Below are positions 42,697 to 51,839 of a stretch of DNA of 64,000 nt, piece after piece. Where the stretch lies: assembly GCA_900696575.1 (NCBI GenBank), contig CAADHD010000027.1, forward strand, positions 175,174-239,173, in the 5' to 3' direction. This stretch comes from an uncultured Bacteroidota bacterium (GTDB taxonomy: Bacteria; Bacteroidota; Bacteroidia; AKYH767-A; OLB10). A model generated the notes under the pieces. It did no database searches. It had not been told where the DNA came from and saw only the letters and a list, made by a program, of their open reading frames with translations. Made by a program: the position numbers and the translations under genes. How positions within the stretch are numbered: the stretch's first letter is position 1; the number at the start of each line of letters is the position of its first letter.

Positions 42697-45261
42697 TTAT
42701 CCGCATTTCGAATGCCCGCAACTACGGCATTTAAGACAACCTTCTTCATAAACTAACCCTTCCGGATCGTTACATTCGGGACAGCGCTTGTCGGCAGCTT
42801 CGGTGCCGTCAGGAATAAATTTTTTCAATGTACGTTCTACCCCGCTTCTCCACGAGTTAATGGTATCATTGGTGAAGTGAAGGTTTTCAATAAGATATAC
42901 GACCTGCGGCAATGGCATACCATGACGAAGCACTCCGGAAATCAGCTTTGCATAATTCCAGTATTCGGGATTAAAGGAGCGCGACAGCCCTTCAATGGTA
43001 ACACGGTAACCGTCTTTATCTTCGTATTGAAAATCGTAACGTTTCTTGCCGTTCCCGTTCAGGTTTTTAATTACCCACCCTTTGTTAACCCACGAAGGAA
43101 AGGAGAAGGCATCTTCGGCACGGCCGGTAAAAATTTCATACGGTCTTCCATCCAATAAGCCCACCACCGCTATCCATTTTTCCTCATTATTCATAAAGCG
43201 CACCACTTCTGCTTCAAGAATCTTAGGCCGTTTGGGCGGCATGGTTTCTCTTACGGCAGCCTCCGTTTTTTCAGGTTTAGAACTTCCGGCAACCAGTACT
43301 CCGCTGCGTGACCCTTCGCGGTAAACGGTAATTCCTTTTAAACCTTTGCGCCATGCTTCAAGGTAAATGCTGCTTACCTGTTCAGTGCTTGCCTCGGCAG
43401 GCAGGTTAATGGTAGAGGAAATGGAATGGGTGGTGTAATGCTGAACGGCAGCCTGCATCTCTACGCGTTTATCCCAGGCTATGTCATTGGCGGTAGCGTT
43501 ATAGTAAGGGCTTTGTTCAATCGTATCTATGCCGCTGATCTGCATCCAGCGTTTTACCCCATGATGATACACCGTGAATTCCTGCCATGTATCGCCCAAA
43601 GCATCAGTAAAATCAATCCGTGCTGTTTTATCATCAGGATTCACTTTTCTTCTTCTTGTATAGGAAAGCATGAAAACCGGCTCAATGCCTGAAGAAGTTT
43701 GAGTAAGTATGCTTAATGTGCCGGTTGGGGCTACTGTTGAAATGGAAATGTTTCTTCTTCCGTATTTCATCATGCGCTGATGCACATCCGGAAATTCTTT
43801 TTCAAGCATCTGTATAAACTCCGATTCTTTTTCAATGTCAGGATTAAAATCTTCAAAACTTCCGCGCTCAATGGCCATGTCAACGGAGCTTTCAAATTCT
43901 GCCTTGCATTTGGTTTGCATGATGTGCTTAACGTATTCAATAGCTTCATGGCTGTCAAATTTCATGGATAAGGCAGCAAGGGTATCGGCCAGGGCTGTAA
44001 ATCCTAATCCTGTTCTGCGGCCTTTCTTTCCGGTTTCGTAAAGGAGCTTCCAGGTGCGCAGTTCGTTGTCTTTGATGTAATCCGGCTCAGGGTCTGATTT
44101 TATTTTGGCAAGAATGCGTTCAATGGCTTCTAATTCCAGATCTACCAAATCATCCATAAGACGCTGTGCTTCATAAGTAACCTCATAAAACTTTTCATGA
44201 TTGAAAGAGGCTTCGGCTGTAAATGGATGCTCGACAAATGACAACAGGTTGATGGCTATTAAACGGCAGGAATCGCCCCCCTGCATGGCAATTTCAGAAC
44301 AAGGATTCGTAGAAACATTGTGGTAGCCGGGATAGATGGAAGAAGTGGAGTAGCGATGCTGCCTGTCCCAAAAAATTATTCCCGGTTCGGCAGTGCGGTG
44401 CGCACATTCAATAATGGTATTCCACAACTGGCGGGCATTGATTTTTTTGGTGATAGTGGGGTTTGGCGAATCTATCGGAAAGCGAAGATGGAATTCTCTG
44501 TTTGTTACCACAGCATTCATAAACTCATCGCTGATACGAACAGAAACATTGGCTCCGGTAACCTTGGTCAGGTCTTGCTTAATGGTTACAAACTGTTCAA
44601 TATCGGGATGGGCTACATCCATGGTAATCATCAATGCACCGCGTCTGCCATGTTGCGCCACTTCACGCGTGGTATTGGAAAACCGTTCCATAAAGGAAAC
44701 AGCACCCGAAGTAGTGCCTGCTGCATTGCTTACCCGCATACCCGATGGACGGATAGTACTCAGGTCTATACCTACACCGCATCTGCGTTTGAAAAGCTGA
44801 GCCAATTGCTGATCAGTGAAAAAAATACCGCCATACGAATCCTGAATTTCAGGGAGTACGACACAGTTGGAAAGCGATGCCAGTACGTTTTTATTTCCCA
44901 AAGAGGCCATGACGCTGCCCTGCGGAATAACATACCGGAAACGGTCAAACAGATTGAAAATTTTTTCTTCGGTTAATGGCTGACGGCTTCTGCCATAATC
45001 AGACAGATTTTTTTTATTGCCATCTGCCGAAGGATAATTTTTTTCAATTCGTGCAAATTCCTTTGCCAGCCGTTTATGCATTTCAGCCGGAGTAAGCTCA
45101 AGAAAATTTCCTGCTTTATCTTTCAGGGCATATTTATTCATCCAGGTAGTAGCCGCCAGTTCATCATTCTCAAAATAGAGCAGGCAGGCTTTTAAAACTT
45201 CATCGCGGTTATAAAAAGTTTTGGAAGCAGGGCGCACAGGCATAACAAGTGTATCAGTCAT
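42697..45261 (-). CDS. nrdJ: Class II (adenosylcobalamin-dependent) ribonucleotide reductase
   Basis: 854 aa, normal for the B12-dependent NrdJ group. It reduces ribonucleotides to deoxyribonucleotides using a radical from adenosylcobalamin, so it needs no second subunit or oxygen. The alpha-barrel has SNCVVLPEIQDSYGGIFFTD, RRCGVGIDLSTIRPSGM, STNPCSEIAMQGGDSCRLIA (radical-site Cys) and APTGTLSILTQTSSGIEPVF. The TSCPD domain (about residues 690-810) ends with FIPDGTEAADKRCPECNDPE. A zinc-ribbon-like C-terminal (CPEC...CLKCRSCGHSKCG) probably holds the redox Cys pair. No cobalamin riboswitch is seen upstream. Confidence 0.95.
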   Translation of the reverse strand: MTDTLVMPVRPASKTFYNRDEVLKACLLYFENDELAATTWMNKYALKDKAGNFLELTPAEMHKRLAKEFARIEKNYPSADGNKKNLSDYGRSRQPLTEEKIFNLFDRFRYVIPQGSVMASLGNKNVLASLSNCVVLPEIQDSYGGIFFTDQQLAQLFKRRCGVGIDLSTIRPSGMRVSNAAGTTSGAVSFMERFSNTTREVAQHGRRGALMITMDVAHPDIEQFVTIKQDLTKVTGANVSVRISDEFMNAVVTNREFHLRFPIDSPNPTITKKINARQLWNTIIECAHRTAEPGIIFWDRQHRYSTSSIYPGYHNVSTNPCSEIAMQGGDSCRLIAINLLSFVEHPFTAEASFNHEKFYEVTYEAQRLMDDLVDLELEAIERILAKIKSDPEPDYIKDNELRTWKLLYETGKKGRRTGLGFTALADTLAALSMKFDSHEAIEYVKHIMQTKCKAEFESSVDMAIERGSFEDFNPDIEKESEFIQMLEKEFPDVHQRMMKYGRRNISISTVAPTGTLSILTQTSSGIEPVFMLSYTRRRKVNPDDKTARIDFTDALGDTWQEFTVYHHGVKRWMQISGIDTIEQSPYYNATANDIAWDKRVEMQAAVQHYTTHSISSTINLPAEASTEQVSSIYLEAWRKGLKGITVYREGSRSGVLVAGSSKPEKTEAAVRETMPPKRPKILEAEVVRFMNNEEKWIAVVGLLDGRPYEIFTGRAEDAFSFPSWVNKGWVIKNLNGNGKKRYDFQYEDKDGYRVTIEGLSRSFNPEYWNYAKLISGVLRHGMPLPQVVYLIENLHFTNDTINSWRSGVERTLKKFIPDGTEAADKRCPECNDPEGLVYEEGCLKCRSCGHSKCG

Positions 45262-45504
45262 CTGTTGTAAAATTAAAGGTTATAAAACTGAGGATTGAGG
45301 AAACAGGAAAAAGTTTTCCTTCCGGCAGCAAACCTATTTCAGCTTAGTGTTGAGCAATGTCATATTTCGGAAAAGTTTTCCAATCGTTGTGATTTATGCC
45401 AATTCAAACAACTCATTTTTTAACTGGCTGAAAGTAAATTTCTAAGAAGGTAACTGTAAAGTTGCTTAGCGCTGACTTTTACACATTTGCACCCCTGCCA
45501 ATTT

Positions 45505-47217
45505 ATGATGAAAACTTTTCCTGCTTTCTTTTTGCTTATTCTTTTTGCTGTTGAGGTGTGTGCTCAGCCTAACCGCACAGCTACGTATGATGAGTGCATT
45601 GCCTTTTACAAGTGGCTTGAGAAAAAACACCCTCAGGCAAAATTGCTGGAGTATGGACTGACCGATATAGGAAAGCCGCTTCACGTGATGGCAATCAGCA
45701 GTGATGGCGATTTTAATCCGCTGTCCGTACATCAGAAAAACCGCCCGGTGGTTTTAATCCTTAACGGAATTCATCCCGGTGAACCTGATGGCATTGATGC
45801 AAGTATGATTTTAGCTGATACAATTCTTTCAACGGAATCAGGAAAAAATCTTTTAGGAAACACTGTGCTTCTTATCATTCCGGCTTACAACATTGACGGC
45901 ATGCTGAACAGAGGATGCTGCAGCCGCGCCAATCAGAACGGACCGGAAGAATATGGCTTCCGGGGTAATGCCCGCAACCTTGATTTGAACCGCGATTTTA
46001 TAAAGTGCGATTCTGAAAATGCTAAGTCCTTTACCCGTTTGTTCCGTGAATGGAATCCGCACGTACTGATGGATACGCATGTAAGCGATGGGGCTGATTA
46101 TCCTTACACCATGACGCTGATTTCTACACAGCATAATAAACTGCATCCTGTTGTCGGAAATTTTCTGAAGCAGGTTTTTACTCCCGCTCTTTTTAAAAGC
46201 ATGAAAGAGAAAGGCGATGAAATGATTCCTTATGTCAACACCAAATCGTATGGCGATGACCCGGAAACCGGCCTTTACGGCTTTTTGGAATCACCGCGTT
46301 ATGCAACAGGGTATGCAGCCCTTTTCAATACGATTGGTTTTGTAGCCGAATCGCACATGCTGAAACCGTTTCCGCAGCGGGTGCAGTCTACCTGCCGGTT
46401 GCTGGTTTCATTGATGGAAAATGTAAAAGCATATTCCGGTGAAATCATTTCGAATAAAAGAAAAGCCGGCAAGGAATGTGCCTCCATGAAAACTTTCGGA
46501 TTGAAATGGGAGGCAGATACTTCAAGGTTTGATACGCTGCTTTTTCGCGGTTATGAAATAAGAAAAGAGAAAAGTAAGGCGACAGGACTTGAGCGTATCC
46601 GGTATGACAGAAGCGCACCGTTTGAAAGGCCTATCCGGTTTTATGATTATTACAAGGAAACCCTTACTGTTCAGCGGCCTGAGTTTTATTTGCTTCCGCA
46701 GGCTTGGAAAGAAGTAGTGGAAAGGATGAAACTGAATAATGTGAAAATGATTCCGCTAACCGCTGATAGTACAGTAGAAGCAGAAGTGATGTACATTGAT
46801 AAGTACAAAGCCACTTCAACACCTTATGAAGGCCATTATCTGAACACTGTTCAGGAACTGAGAAAGCAAAAAGAAAAAGTGAAAGTTTACAAGGGAGATT
46901 TTCTCATTCCTGTAAATCAGTCATGCAACCGATACATAGTCGAAACGCTCGAGCCGCAGGGAGCAGACAGTTGGTTTACCTGGGGTTTTTTTGATGCCAT
47001 CCTGCAGCAGAAAGAATGGTTTTCATCGTATGTGTTTGAAGATTTAGCCGATTCGCTGTTGAAAGCCGATGTGAAACTACGCGCTGATTTTATTGCGAAA
47101 AAAGAAACTGACAGTGCTTTTGCCAAAGATGAATTTGCCCAGCTCTATTTTATCTATCAGCGCTCGCCCTTCTTTGAAAAAACCTACAGGCGTTATCCGG
47201 TTTTAAGAATCAACTGA
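45505..47217 (+). CDS. Secreted M14-family zinc carboxypeptidase
   Basis: 570 aa from the ATG at 45505 (MMKTFPAFFLLILFAVEVCA, a signal peptide). The M14 zinc site is clear: NGIHPGEPDGIDASMILAD (His and Glu ligands), ARNLDLNRDFIKCDSENAKS, and HVLMDTHVSDGADYPYTMTL (second His). The 5' region shows a weak TTTACACATTTG promoter-like match. The domain after residue 330 is an extra region of about 240 residues that is not part of the core peptidase. It would act in the periplasm or outside. Substrate is unknown. Its stop faces the convergent CvpA gene across 5 bp. Confidence 0.88.
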   Translation: MMKTFPAFFLLILFAVEVCAQPNRTATYDECIAFYKWLEKKHPQAKLLEYGLTDIGKPLHVMAISSDGDFNPLSVHQKNRPVVLILNGIHPGEPDGIDASMILADTILSTESGKNLLGNTVLLIIPAYNIDGMLNRGCCSRANQNGPEEYGFRGNARNLDLNRDFIKCDSENAKSFTRLFREWNPHVLMDTHVSDGADYPYTMTLISTQHNKLHPVVGNFLKQVFTPALFKSMKEKGDEMIPYVNTKSYGDDPETGLYGFLESPRYATGYAALFNTIGFVAESHMLKPFPQRVQSTCRLLVSLMENVKAYSGEIISNKRKAGKECASMKTFGLKWEADTSRFDTLLFRGYEIRKEKSKATGLERIRYDRSAPFERPIRFYDYYKETLTVQRPEFYLLPQAWKEVVERMKLNNVKMIPLTADSTVEAEVMYIDKYKATSTPYEGHYLNTVQELRKQKEKVKVYKGDFLIPVNQSCNRYIVETLEPQGADSWFTWGFFDAILQQKEWFSSYVFEDLADSLLKADVKLRADFIAKKETDSAFAKDEFAQLYFIYQRSPFFEKTYRRYPVLRIN

Positions 47218-47222
47218 GCAGC

Positions 47223-47732
47223 TTAATAAGCTATTTCCTTGAATTCTTTTTTAATGTCTTCCAATGCCGGAGTAATAAATGATGTTGTTTTCAGAACCGG
47301 CTCGTATAAGATTGATTTGTTTTTCATATCGTTGCTGATGAAATCCCAGTGTGGTTCAAGGGCTTTGAATGACCACAATACAACACTGACTACCAATCCG
47401 AATTTGAAAATACCCAACAGCGTACCGGCAATCTGGTTGAAAAGGTGGAGGGAAGTGATCTTGAGGATTCCTTCAAGAAACCTTGCAAACAGAATCATAA
47501 CCAGCAGCACCGCAGCAAAAACTAAGGCGAATGAGAGGGATGGAAGTATGGCACTGTCTTCAGCAATGAAGTTTTTCAGCAATCCCTGAGCAAGGCTTGA
47601 AAATTTAAACGCAGCATACAGCCCGATAATCAGCCCGATTATCATCAGTACTTCGAATATCAGTCCGCGTTTAAAACCGCGGTATGCTCCCCACAGCAGC
47701 GGTATGGCAATGATCACATCAAGAAGGTTCAT
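47223..47732 (-). CDS. cvpA: CvpA family inner-membrane protein
   Basis: 169 aa with four hydrophobic segments: 3-22 (LLDVIIAIPLLWGAYRGFKR), 27-47, 62-84 and 100-125. The opening LDVIIAIPLLWGAYRGFKRG is the CvpA hallmark. CvpA is needed for colicin V production in E. coli, but its exact role elsewhere is unclear (envelope homeostasis is suggested). It is convergent to the M14 gene and divergent from the cysteine desulfurase gene. Confidence 0.9.
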   Translation of the reverse strand: MNLLDVIIAIPLLWGAYRGFKRGLIFEVLMIIGLIIGLYAAFKFSSLAQGLLKNFIAEDSAILPSLSFALVFAAVLLVMILFARFLEGILKITSLHLFNQIAGTLLGIFKFGLVVSVVLWSFKALEPHWDFISNDMKNKSILYEPVLKTTSFITPALEDIKKEFKEIAY

Positions 47733-47810
47733 GCGTTTTTAAAGCAACGCAAATCTACGGGTGTAGCACAGTACTAAAGCGTAACCATGTCAGACTATTT
47801 TTACACCCTG

Positions 47811-47818
47811 TAATTTTG
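47811..47818 (+). promoter_or_regulatory. Candidate -7 box, possibly giving a leaderless mRNA
   Basis: TAATTTTG matches TAnnTTTG exactly and ends only 5 nt before the GTG start at 47824. In this promoter type transcription starts about 4-7 nt after the box, so the mRNA may begin at the start codon. No clean -33 TTG. Confidence 0.5.
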
Positions 47819-47823
47819 AAATT

Positions 47824-48975
47824 GTGAATACCGGCCTGCCTGTTTTTCTGGATTACAATTCAACAACTCCGGTTGATCCGTATGTGCTGGAAGCCATGCT
47901 TCCTTATTTTACCGAGCGTTACGGAAATGCAGCATCAAAAACACATGCTTACGGCTGGATTGCCGATGAAGCCGTTGAAATAGCCCGTGAGCAGGCGGCT
48001 GTTCTGATCGGAGCAGAGAAACAGGAAATCGTCTTCACTTCAGGCAGTACAGAATCCATCAATGTTGCATTGAAAGGCATGATGGAAATGCATGGCAAAA
48101 GCAAGAATCATATCATTACCAGCAAAACCGAACATAAGGCCGTGCTTGATACCTGCGCATGGCTTGAACTGCATGGAGCGAAAATCACGTATCTGGAGGT
48201 TAACCGCGATGGGTTGATAGACTTGCAGCATTTGAATGAGGCGGTGAATGAAAATACTTTAATGGTATCCATCATGTTTGCCAACAATGAAACAGGCGTT
48301 ATTCAACCGGTGAGTGAAATAGGTAAACTGTGCCGCGAAAAGGGTATTTATTTTTTTACCGATGCTACTCAGGCAGCCGGCAAAGTGAGAGTTGACGTGA
48401 ATGAACAATGCATTGATTTACTGTGTATTTCATCCCATAAAATTTACGGACCAAAAGGATCGGGTCTTCTTTATGTAAGGAGAAAAGAACCGCGTGTAGC
48501 AATATCTCCTATCATTCATGGAGGCGGGCATGAAAAGGGATTGCGCTCAGGAACTGTTAATGTACCGGCCATAGCTGGATTCGGGAAGGCCTGTGAGCTT
48601 GCGGCTAACAAGTGGTTTGAAGAGGGTCAACGGTTTTCGCAGTTGCGTACAAAACTTGAGCAGGCATTAACCGATGAGGGTGCGGCCTTCATTAACGGAA
48701 GTACAAGAAACAGATTGCCAAGCACTACAAACCTTTGTTTTAAAAATGTGAGCAGTGCTGAATTTATCAGAATGTTTCCTCAGCTTGCGGTAGCTGCGGG
48801 TTCGGCCTGTACTTCGTCTGATAATAAACCTTCGCATGTACTCCGCGCAATGGGATTAACCGACAAAGAATCGCAATCATCCATTCGCTTCAGTATTGGA
48901 CGGTTTACCAAGGAAGAAGAGATTGAATTTGCTGTCAGCCTGATAAGAAATAAGCTGAAGGAAATCAGTATTTGA
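47824..48975 (+). CDS. Cysteine desulfurase (NifS/IscS family)
   Basis: 383 aa; the start is GTG and no ATG lies in frame upstream. It is a PLP enzyme that moves sulfur from cysteine to a persulfide for Fe-S clusters or tRNA thiolation. The opening PVFLDYNSTTPVDPYVLEAM, the PLP-pocket ETGVIQPVSEIGKLCREKGI, the Schiff-base Lys motif CISSHKIYGPKGSGLLYVRR and the active-site Cys loop AVAAGSACTSSDNKPSHVLR are all present. The Cys loop (SACTSSDNKPSHVL) is of the group I IscS/NifS type. No iscU or suf genes are adjacent. It is convergent with rpoN across 5 bp. Confidence 0.95.
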   Translation: MNTGLPVFLDYNSTTPVDPYVLEAMLPYFTERYGNAASKTHAYGWIADEAVEIAREQAAVLIGAEKQEIVFTSGSTESINVALKGMMEMHGKSKNHIITSKTEHKAVLDTCAWLELHGAKITYLEVNRDGLIDLQHLNEAVNENTLMVSIMFANNETGVIQPVSEIGKLCREKGIYFFTDATQAAGKVRVDVNEQCIDLLCISSHKIYGPKGSGLLYVRRKEPRVAISPIIHGGGHEKGLRSGTVNVPAIAGFGKACELAANKWFEEGQRFSQLRTKLEQALTDEGAAFINGSTRNRLPSTTNLCFKNVSSAEFIRMFPQLAVAAGSACTSSDNKPSHVLRAMGLTDKESQSSIRFSIGRFTKEEEIEFAVSLIRNKLKEISI

Positions 48976-48980
48976 ATGAA

Positions 48981-50537
48981 TCAGAGTTCTTTTCTCAACC
49001 GTGCAACCGGAATGTTGAGTTGCTCACGGTATTTTGCTACTGTTCTGCGGGCAAGGTTATAACCTTTTTCTTTCAACAGTTTAGAGAGCTGATCATCGGT
49101 TACGGGATTACGTTTGTCTTCGGCACCAATGGCATCGCTCAGTATTTTTTTCACTTCACGACTCGATACTTCCTCCCCGCTTTCGGTAGTAAGGCTTTCC
49201 GAGAAAAACGATTTAAGCAGGTATGTGCCGAAGTGAGTCTGTATGTATTTGCTGTTGGCAACACGTGATATGGTGGAAATATCCATCCCTACAATATCGG
49301 CAATGTCTTTAAGTATCATCGGACGGAGTTTTCGTTCGTCCCCTTCAAGAAAGTATTCTTTCTGATATTCGAGTATGGTGTTCATTACATTCAAAAGCGT
49401 ATGCTGGCGTTGCTGTATGGCATCAATAAACCATTTGGCAGCATCTAATTTTTGTTTTACAAAGGTCAAAGCTTCGCGTGCCGACTGGCTTTTCTTTTTA
49501 TCCTTGCTGTACTCCTGCAGCATATTCAGGTAAGTTTTACTCAATTTTAAATCAGGAGCATTTTTTGAATTGAGTGAAAGTTCCAGCTTACCCTCATCAT
49601 TTGTCAGAATAAAATCGGGAATAACAGTTTCGCTGGAGCGGCTGCCGCTGGCAAATGTACTTCCGGGAAGTGGATTCAATCTTAAAATCTCGTGCAAAAC
49701 CTCTTTCATTTCTTCATCGGTAAGAGCCAGGGATAAGGCAATTTTTTCGTAATGCTTTTTCGAAAATTCCTCCATGTATTTGGTAAGCGTCCGTTTGGCT
49801 AATTGAATGGATTTTGTTGGCTCTTTTCTTTCTAATTGAAGCAACAAACATTCCTGCAGATTTCTGGCACCGATGCCGGGAGGGTCGAAAGTCTGAATGA
49901 GTTTAAGTACAGCCATTATTTCTTCTTCACCGGCAATAACATTCTGTGCAAATGCTAAATCATCAATAATGTTTTCAAGTGGTCTGCGCAGGTAGCCGTC
50001 TTCATCAATGCTGCCGATTAGCTGCAGCCCGATTTGATACTGTTTTTCATCAAGGTTTTGTTCGCCAAGCTGTGCAATCAAACTATCCTGAAAAGAAATA
50101 GTATTCACCACAGGCGCCTCGTAACGTTCATCATCGGGTGAAGAATTGTTTACATGCGTTTTGTAGTAAGGAACATCATCGTCATTAATATAATCAGCTA
50201 AATCAAAATCATCGTTCAGTTTTTCTTCGCGGGGCTTATCATCAAATTCCTGATTAAAATCCTGCTCATTTTCTGATTGAATATCGGTTTCAGCATCACC
50301 GGTGTTTTGTTCGCCTTCGGTTTCAAAGGCCACATCATCCGGAAACTCTTCCTGTTCTTCCTGTTCCTGCTCTTCTTCGTCTTCCTCCCTGCCTTCTTCC
50401 AATGCAGGATTCGATTCCAATTCTTCCTTAATCCTCTGCTCCAGCATGGCAGCCGGTACCTGCAGCAATTTCATCATCTGAATCTGCTGGGGCGAAAGTT
50501 TCTGTTGTAGCTTCTGCTGTAATGTCTGCTTTAACAT
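48981..50537 (-). CDS. rpoN: RNA polymerase sigma-54 factor
   Basis: 518 aa. The Gln-rich N-terminal activator-interaction region (LQQKLQQKLSPQQIQMMKLL) is followed by an acidic stretch rich in Glu and Asp (about residues 45-135). The core-binding domain has RNLQECLLLQLERKE. The DNA-binding part includes LKDIADIVGMDISTISRVAN and the RpoN box ARRTVAKYREQLNIPVARLR, both intact. It needs AAA+ activators and recognises -24/-12 promoters; no such activator is in this window. The long acidic linker is typical of Bacteroidota RpoN. It has a candidate -7 box right at its start. Confidence 0.97.
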   Translation of the reverse strand: MLKQTLQQKLQQKLSPQQIQMMKLLQVPAAMLEQRIKEELESNPALEEGREEDEEEQEQEEQEEFPDDVAFETEGEQNTGDAETDIQSENEQDFNQEFDDKPREEKLNDDFDLADYINDDDVPYYKTHVNNSSPDDERYEAPVVNTISFQDSLIAQLGEQNLDEKQYQIGLQLIGSIDEDGYLRRPLENIIDDLAFAQNVIAGEEEIMAVLKLIQTFDPPGIGARNLQECLLLQLERKEPTKSIQLAKRTLTKYMEEFSKKHYEKIALSLALTDEEMKEVLHEILRLNPLPGSTFASGSRSSETVIPDFILTNDEGKLELSLNSKNAPDLKLSKTYLNMLQEYSKDKKKSQSAREALTFVKQKLDAAKWFIDAIQQRQHTLLNVMNTILEYQKEYFLEGDERKLRPMILKDIADIVGMDISTISRVANSKYIQTHFGTYLLKSFFSESLTTESGEEVSSREVKKILSDAIGAEDKRNPVTDDQLSKLLKEKGYNLARRTVAKYREQLNIPVARLRKEL

Positions 50538-50541
50538 GTTT

Positions 50542-50549
50542 CAAAAATA
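50542..50549 (-). promoter_or_regulatory. Candidate -7 box directly before rpoN
   Basis: Minus strand TATTTTTG, an exact TAnnTTTG match, ending 4 nt before the ATG at 50537. The transcript would begin at or next to the start codon. No clear -33 TTG, and the region is AT-rich, so a chance match is possible. Confidence 0.4.
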
Positions 50550-50629
50550 GAAAAATCGTTTAGTCTTAATTTTTTACGGCAATACCTTAATCAAGGTTCA
50601 GACATATTTATTGTTCGGTGAAATAAATT

Positions 50630-51787
50630 TTAAACCTTACACAGTCTTTCCGCTGCGGCTTTCAGGGTTTCATCCTTTTTGGCAAAACAAAACCGTAGCA
50701 GCTTTTTATCAGGTGGGTTTTTATAAAAAACAGAAACCGGAATGGAGGCAACGCCATGTTCAACCGTCAGGCGTTTTGCAAAATCAGTATCTTTTTCATT
50801 ACTGATTTTTGAATAATCGAAAAGCAGGAAATAAGAGCCATGGCAGTCTAAAGGTTTAAAACGCGATGGCTTCATCAGGGTTAGAAAATAATCGCGCTTT
50901 CGGGCATACATGGCTTCTATGCCGGTATAGGTTATCTCATCTGACATAAAATCAGCAAGTGCAAACTGTAAAGGGGTATTGACCGAAAACACATTGAACT
51001 GATGAACCTTCCGGAATTCAGCCATCAATTTGGAAGGAGCCAGAATATAACCGCACTTCCAACCGGTAGCATGGAATGTTTTGCCGAATGAGAATACCAC
51101 GAAACTGCGTTTAACCAATTCGGGGAATCGCATGACGCTTTGATGCTCGTATCCGTCAAAAATGATATGCTCATACACTTCATCGCTCAGTATAAGAATG
51201 TCAGTTTGTTTGGTCAGTTTTTCAAGCTGCATCATGTCCCTTGCCGTGAGAATACTGCCGGTGGGATTATGCGGAGTATTAATCATTATCATTCGCGTTC
51301 TTTGATTGATGGTTCGCTTTACTTCATTCCAGTCAATAGAAAATGAGGGAGGTTTCAACTGAAGCGAAACAGGAATGCCGCCTGCCAGTTCGATGGCGGG
51401 GGCATAACAATCATAAGCCGGGTCAAATAAAATAACTTCATCGCCTTCTTTTATTACTGACAGGATAGCCGTAAAAATGGCCTGCGTGCCACCGGCCGTA
51501 ACGGTTATTTCTGTTGCCGGATCGTAAGCGGCAGAATAAAGTTTTTTTACTTTTTTCGAAATGATTTCGCGCAACAGTTGAATACCCGGCATAGGCGCAT
51601 ACTGATTCTGCCCGTTTTTCATTTTTTCATAAACTAAGTTTATCAGTTCTGAAGAGACTTCAAAATCTGGAAAGCCTTGCGAAAGGTTGATAGCCTTATG
51701 CTCGCTGGCTAATGCACTCATAATGGTGAAAATGGTAGTGCCGGCACGCGGAAGCTTGGAAGAAAGAGGTCCTTTAAAATCGGGCAT
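50630..51787 (-). CDS. PLP-dependent aminotransferase, methionine aminotransferase-like
   Basis: 385 aa, class I/II aminotransferase. The opening LPRAGTTIFTIMSALASEHK and INLSQGFPDFEVSSELI match the YbdL/MtnE/kynurenine-aminotransferase group. Other motifs are present: TVTAGGTQAIFTAILSVIKE, INTPHNPTGSILTARDMM, SDEVYEHIIFDGYEHQS and the PLP Lys in FSFGKTFHATGWKCGYIL. The group transfers the amino group of methionine or related amino acids to 2-oxo acids in the cytoplasm. Substrate is by group similarity only. It is divergent from the fructosamine-kinase-like gene. Confidence 0.88.
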   Translation of the reverse strand: MPDFKGPLSSKLPRAGTTIFTIMSALASEHKAINLSQGFPDFEVSSELINLVYEKMKNGQNQYAPMPGIQLLREIISKKVKKLYSAAYDPATEITVTAGGTQAIFTAILSVIKEGDEVILFDPAYDCYAPAIELAGGIPVSLQLKPPSFSIDWNEVKRTINQRTRMIMINTPHNPTGSILTARDMMQLEKLTKQTDILILSDEVYEHIIFDGYEHQSVMRFPELVKRSFVVFSFGKTFHATGWKCGYILAPSKLMAEFRKVHQFNVFSVNTPLQFALADFMSDEITYTGIEAMYARKRDYFLTLMKPSRFKPLDCHGSYFLLFDYSKISNEKDTDFAKRLTVEHGVASIPVSVFYKNPPDKKLLRFCFAKKDETLKAAAERLCKV

Positions 51788-51811
51788 GGATTAAGGGGTT
51801 ATTATCAGCGT

Positions 51812-51819
51812 CAAATTTA
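51812..51819 (-). promoter_or_regulatory. Candidate -7 box for the aminotransferase gene
   Basis: Minus strand TAAATTTG (exact TAnnTTTG match), 24 nt before the start at 51787. The -33 position lacks TTG. Confidence 0.4.
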
Positions 51820-51839
51820 ACCGCCTTGTTTTCTTTTGC

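Noticed and set aside
45262..45504. Cobalamin riboswitch upstream of the B12-dependent ribonucleotide reductase
   Set aside because: The 243-bp gap shows no B12-box-like sequence and no long stem arrangement on the minus strand; only a weak promoter-like match for the divergent M14 gene is visible.
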